Assembly (NCBI GenBank): GCA_005773145.1
Contig: SXHS01000062.1
Span: 1-5,633 of the forward strand
Direction of reading: 5' to 3'
DNA from: Planctomycetaceae bacterium
GTDB lineage: Bacteria; Planctomycetota; Planctomycetia; Pirellulales; Pirellulaceae
Length of the DNA: 5,633 bases
Shown here: positions 4,450 to 5,633 of the stretch, piece after piece
Layout: every line of letters begins with the position of its first letter
Position numbering within the stretch: the stretch's first letter is position 1
Translations under genes and position numbers: made by a program
The notes under the pieces: model-generated
Database searches by the model: none
What the model was told of the DNA's origin: nothing
Seen by the model: the letters and a program-made list of their open reading frames with translations, nothing else

Positions 4450-5633
4450 ATGCAAACCAAGGTTACTGCAAAAACGACGACTGGGCGCTCTGGCCGTTAC
4501 GACGCGATCATCATCGGGGGTGGCCACAATGGGTTGGTGACGGCCGCCTACCTGGCGCGAGCCGGCAAGTCGGTCTGTGTGCTGGAGCGACGGCATGTCT
4601 TGGGGGGCTGCGCCACGACCGAGACGCTATGGCCGGGTTACCGCGTTTCAACCGCCGCCTATGTGATCAGCTTGTTTCTGCCGGAGATCATCCAGCAGCT
4701 CAAGCTGAAGCACTATGGCTTGACTATTCTGCCTCGCACGCCTTCGTCGTTCACCCCCTTGTTGGATGGCCGCTCGCTGTTACTCGGGCCGGACCGGCGA
4801 TTGTGCGAGCGCGAGATAGCCAAGTTCAGTGAACGGGATGCGGTCGCCTATCCTCGCTACAACGGCTTGCTGGAGCGAGTCGCACAGCGATTGGAGCCGA
4901 CGTTATCCGCTGCCGCTCCCGATGTGTTGCCGCTCCCTAAGTCGTGGCGCAAGATCTCGATGGTGAAACGGCTGCGTGACATGGGCAAGGCGTGGGAGCT
5001 CTATCAGGGATTGACCGAGTTGGGAGAGGATTTGCCGGAGGCCATCGAGTTGCTCACCGGGGCCGCACGGCCGCTGCTGGAGCGTTGGTTCGAAGCTGAA
5101 GTCTTGCGGGCCACCCTGGCCACCGATGCGATCATAGGCGCCTTCGCCTCGATTTCATCCCCGGGAACGGCCTACGTGTTGTTGCACCACGTGATGGGGA
5201 CCGCGGGAGGTGCTCGTGGTATTTGGGGATACGTCCAAGGGGGCATGGGGGGCTTGGCCGACGCGCTCGCTAGTGCTTGCGAGGATCTTCACGTTGATAT
5301 TCGTCGCGAGGTCGAGGTGCGTTGTATCACGACCAAGGGGGGCCGAGTCACGGGAGTTGGCCTGTCGGACGGTACGCAGCTGGATGCCGATGTGGTGGCA
5401 TCGAGCGTGGATGCTCAAACGACCTTCTCGCGGATGCTCGACCCATTGTTGCTACCCGATTCGTTTCGCCAGGCGGTCGATCGGATTGACTATTCGTCCG
5501 CCTCCGCCAAGATCAATCTGGCTCTATCGGAGCCTCCTCAATTCCGCGCGGTCCCTGGAACTGGGGTCGCTCCCCATCATTGCGGCACGATGCATATTTC
5601 GCCCACTTTGGACTACCTGGAACGCGCCTACGA
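4450..5633 (+). CDS. FAD-dependent oxidoreductase, PYROXD2/phytoene-desaturase-like (partial, C-terminus off window)
   Basis: There are 394 complete codons before the window ends. Relatives are about 520-580 residues, so roughly the last quarter to third is missing. Residues 17-29 (YDAIIIGGGHNGL) are the dinucleotide-binding GxGxxG fold that holds FAD, followed by AAYLARAGKSVCVLERRHVLGGCATTE (32-58), whose Glu46 should bind the ribose. PGYRVSTAAYVI (62-73), SSPGTAYVLLHH (236-247), WGYVQGGMGGLADALA (259-274) and the DGTQLDADVVASSVDA stretch (307-322) are the usual landmarks of the amine oxidase/CrtI-like group. The spacing and the GGMGGL motif fit the PYROXD2 branch better than true carotenoid desaturases. 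The substrate is not predictable from the sequence. No carotenoid or isoprenoid genes are visible nearby. It follows the protease gene by 56 bp with no terminator between, so cotranscription is possible. Confidence 0.9.
   Translation, partial: MQTKVTAKTTTGRSGRYDAIIIGGGHNGLVTAAYLARAGKSVCVLERRHVLGGCATTETLWPGYRVSTAAYVISLFLPEIIQQLKLKHYGLTILPRTPSSFTPLLDGRSLLLGPDRRLCEREIAKFSERDAVAYPRYNGLLERVAQRLEPTLSAAAPDVLPLPKSWRKISMVKRLRDMGKAWELYQGLTELGEDLPEAIELLTGAARPLLERWFEAEVLRATLATDAIIGAFASISSPGTAYVLLHHVMGTAGGARGIWGYVQGGMGGLADALASACEDLHVDIRREVEVRCITTKGGRVTGVGLSDGTQLDADVVASSVDAQTTFSRMLDPLLLPDSFRQAVDRIDYSSASAKINLALSEPPQFRAVPGTGVAPHHCGTMHISPTLDYLERAY

Noticed and set aside
4450..5633. Carotenoid biosynthesis gene (phytoene desaturase)
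   Set aside because: The fold is shared, but the motif details fit the PYROXD2 branch better and there are no carotenoid genes nearby.

Overview
The window looks like chromosomal DNA of a moderately GC-rich bacterium. A planctomycete of the Pirellula/Blastopirellula type is the best guess. This is inferred from gene content and style: an HDOD protein carrying a degenerate GGDEF-like tail, an EGY-type M50 membrane protease, a PadR gene overlapping a prefix-domain membrane protein, start sites of uneven Shine-Dalgarno quality, and a long intergenic region rich in hairpins and short repeats. No rRNA, tRNA, CRISPR array, transposase or phage gene is visible.

Layout. (1) Positions 1-870, minus strand: a two-gene autoregulatory-looking unit. 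A PadR-family repressor (465-800) overlaps by 8 bp the start of a one-pass membrane protein that runs off the left edge. That protein has an N-terminal helical prefix (HAAS/permease-prefix type), one membrane segment, and the beginning of a probable beta-sandwich domain. Upstream of padR is a recognisable -35/-10 promoter overlaid by two copies of CCTAGA-N6-ATGTAT exactly 31 bp apart, which are good candidates for the PadR operator. (2) Positions 870-1646: about 780 bp with no convincing gene, holding short inverted and direct repeats and a pair of adjacent strong hairpins (1363-1409) without T-tracts. (3) Positions 1647-3260, plus strand: an HDOD signalling protein fused to a GGDEF-like domain that has lost its signature motif. 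(4) Positions 3350-4393, plus strand: a polytopic M50 (site-2-protease type) metalloprotease with HEMGH and LDGG zinc motifs, possibly read from a leaderless mRNA. (5) Position 4450 to the right edge, plus strand: the N-terminal 394 residues of an FAD-dependent oxidoreductase of the PYROXD2/phytoene-desaturase-like group.

The three plus-strand genes lie in tandem with gaps of 89 and 56 bp and no clear terminators between them. Their predicted roles (signalling scaffold, membrane protease, redox enzyme) do not form an obvious pathway. The minus-strand pair is the most system-like element: repressor, membrane partner and tandem operator fit a self-contained membrane-linked transcriptional switch. 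That reading is inference and has not been demonstrated.
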